The notes below the pieces were generated by a model that saw only the letters and a program-made list of their open reading frames with translations, did no database searches and was not told the DNA's origin. Positions 5,013 through 5,078 of a DNA stretch of 5,078 nucleotides are shown here, piece by piece. How positions within the stretch are numbered: position 1 is the stretch's first letter; every line of letters starts with the position of its first letter. Position numbers and translations under genes: made by a program. Source of the stretch: an uncultured Oscillospiraceae bacterium (lineage in GTDB: Bacteria; Bacillota; Clostridia; Oscillospirales; Acutalibacteraceae). The stretch lies in assembly GCA_958354085.1 (NCBI GenBank), contig CATWUX010000149.1:1-5078 (forward strand), in the 5' to 3' direction.

Positions 5013-5078
5013 GCACCAGAATACGTTATCCTCCTTGCTGGGCGCCAGCCCAGCGGCGTCGTCTGCCTTTTCTGGTGC
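5013..5078 (-). repeat. Nested inverted repeat, possible structured RNA cut by the window edge
   Basis: On the minus strand, GCACCAGAA (5078-5070) can pair perfectly over 9 bp with TTCTGGTGC (5021-5013). Inside it lies a perfect 7-bp hairpin, GCTGGGC-TGGC-GCCCAGC (5054-5037). The two unpaired sides are both 15 nt (5069-5055 and 5036-5022), both begin AAGG, and agree at 9 of 15 positions. The outer stem reaches the last base of the window, so it may continue. It does not match a riboswitch, tRNA or T-box that I recognise. Confidence 0.5.

Larger units (their letters stand above)
4934..5078 (-). other. cysE upstream region with no recognised gene
   Basis: These 145 nt hold no complete gene I can support. 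The stretch nearest cysE (about 4946-4995) is AT-rich, unlike the coding DNA around it, as expected for a leader or promoter. No T-box core (GGUGGNACCGCG) is visible, although cysE-cysS units in Firmicutes often carry a cysteine T-box. Two minus-strand frames run in open from the edge: one of 28 codons ending in TGA at 4992-4994, another of 42 codons ending in TAA at 4949-4951. Either could be the tail of an upstream gene, but both are short enough to be chance. Confidence 0.5.

Noticed and set aside
5013..5078. Signal recognition particle RNA, because AAGGCAGACGACGC resembles a stretch of E. coli 4.5S RNA
   Set aside because: The conserved tetraloop and the GGAAGGAAGCAGC core are absent and the folding pattern differs.
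1..5078. CRISPR array, tRNA or rRNA genes, transposase or prophage genes
   Set aside because: No spaced direct repeats, no cloverleaf or rRNA sequence and no mobile-element protein motifs were seen; gaps between genes are all under 60 nt except the right edge.

Overview
The window is a compact, one-directional gene cluster on the minus strand. Read in the direction of transcription (right to left) it holds cysE (serine acetyltransferase), cysS (cysteinyl-tRNA synthetase), a PfkB-family sugar-phosphate kinase, an unrecognised five-helix membrane protein, a thioredoxin-reductase-like flavoprotein, and trxA (thioredoxin). A strong intrinsic terminator closes the cluster. Gaps between genes are 44, 54, 16, 39 and 16 nt, and no terminator is visible inside, so the six genes could be one transcript. 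All six frames are intact. The long plus-strand open frames look like GC-driven shadows.

The sequence suggests a moderately GC-rich, Gram-positive anaerobe of the class Clostridia, perhaps near Oscillospiraceae or Ruminococcaceae. The reasons are strong AGGAGG-type ribosome sites, a cysE-cysS pair as in Firmicutes, a short Bacillus-like CysE, TTG and GTG starts, and a thioredoxin reductase that looks like the ferredoxin-dependent clostridial type. Species cannot be named from the sequence alone.

Layout by region: 16-63 terminator; 64-387 trxA; 404-1243 flavin reductase; 1283-1843 membrane protein; 1860-2786 PfkB kinase (TTG start); 2841-4250 cysS; 4295-4933 cysE (GTG start); 4934-5078 the cysE upstream region. 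The upstream region holds an AT-rich stretch, a small palindrome, a 9-mer also found before cysS, and at the very edge a nested inverted repeat that may be a structured RNA.

How the genes may work together: CysE makes O-acetylserine, the committed precursor of cysteine; CysS charges tRNA-Cys; the flavoprotein and thioredoxin keep protein thiols reduced. The thread is therefore cysteine and thiol chemistry, with the sugar kinase and membrane protein as unexplained members. The most notable point is the flavoprotein: it keeps the FAD sites and the redox CATC but has lost the usual NADPH dinucleotide-binding motif, and its neighbour thioredoxin has an unusual CMPC active site. This pair may draw electrons from ferredoxin rather than NADPH. 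That is an inference, not shown by the sequence alone.
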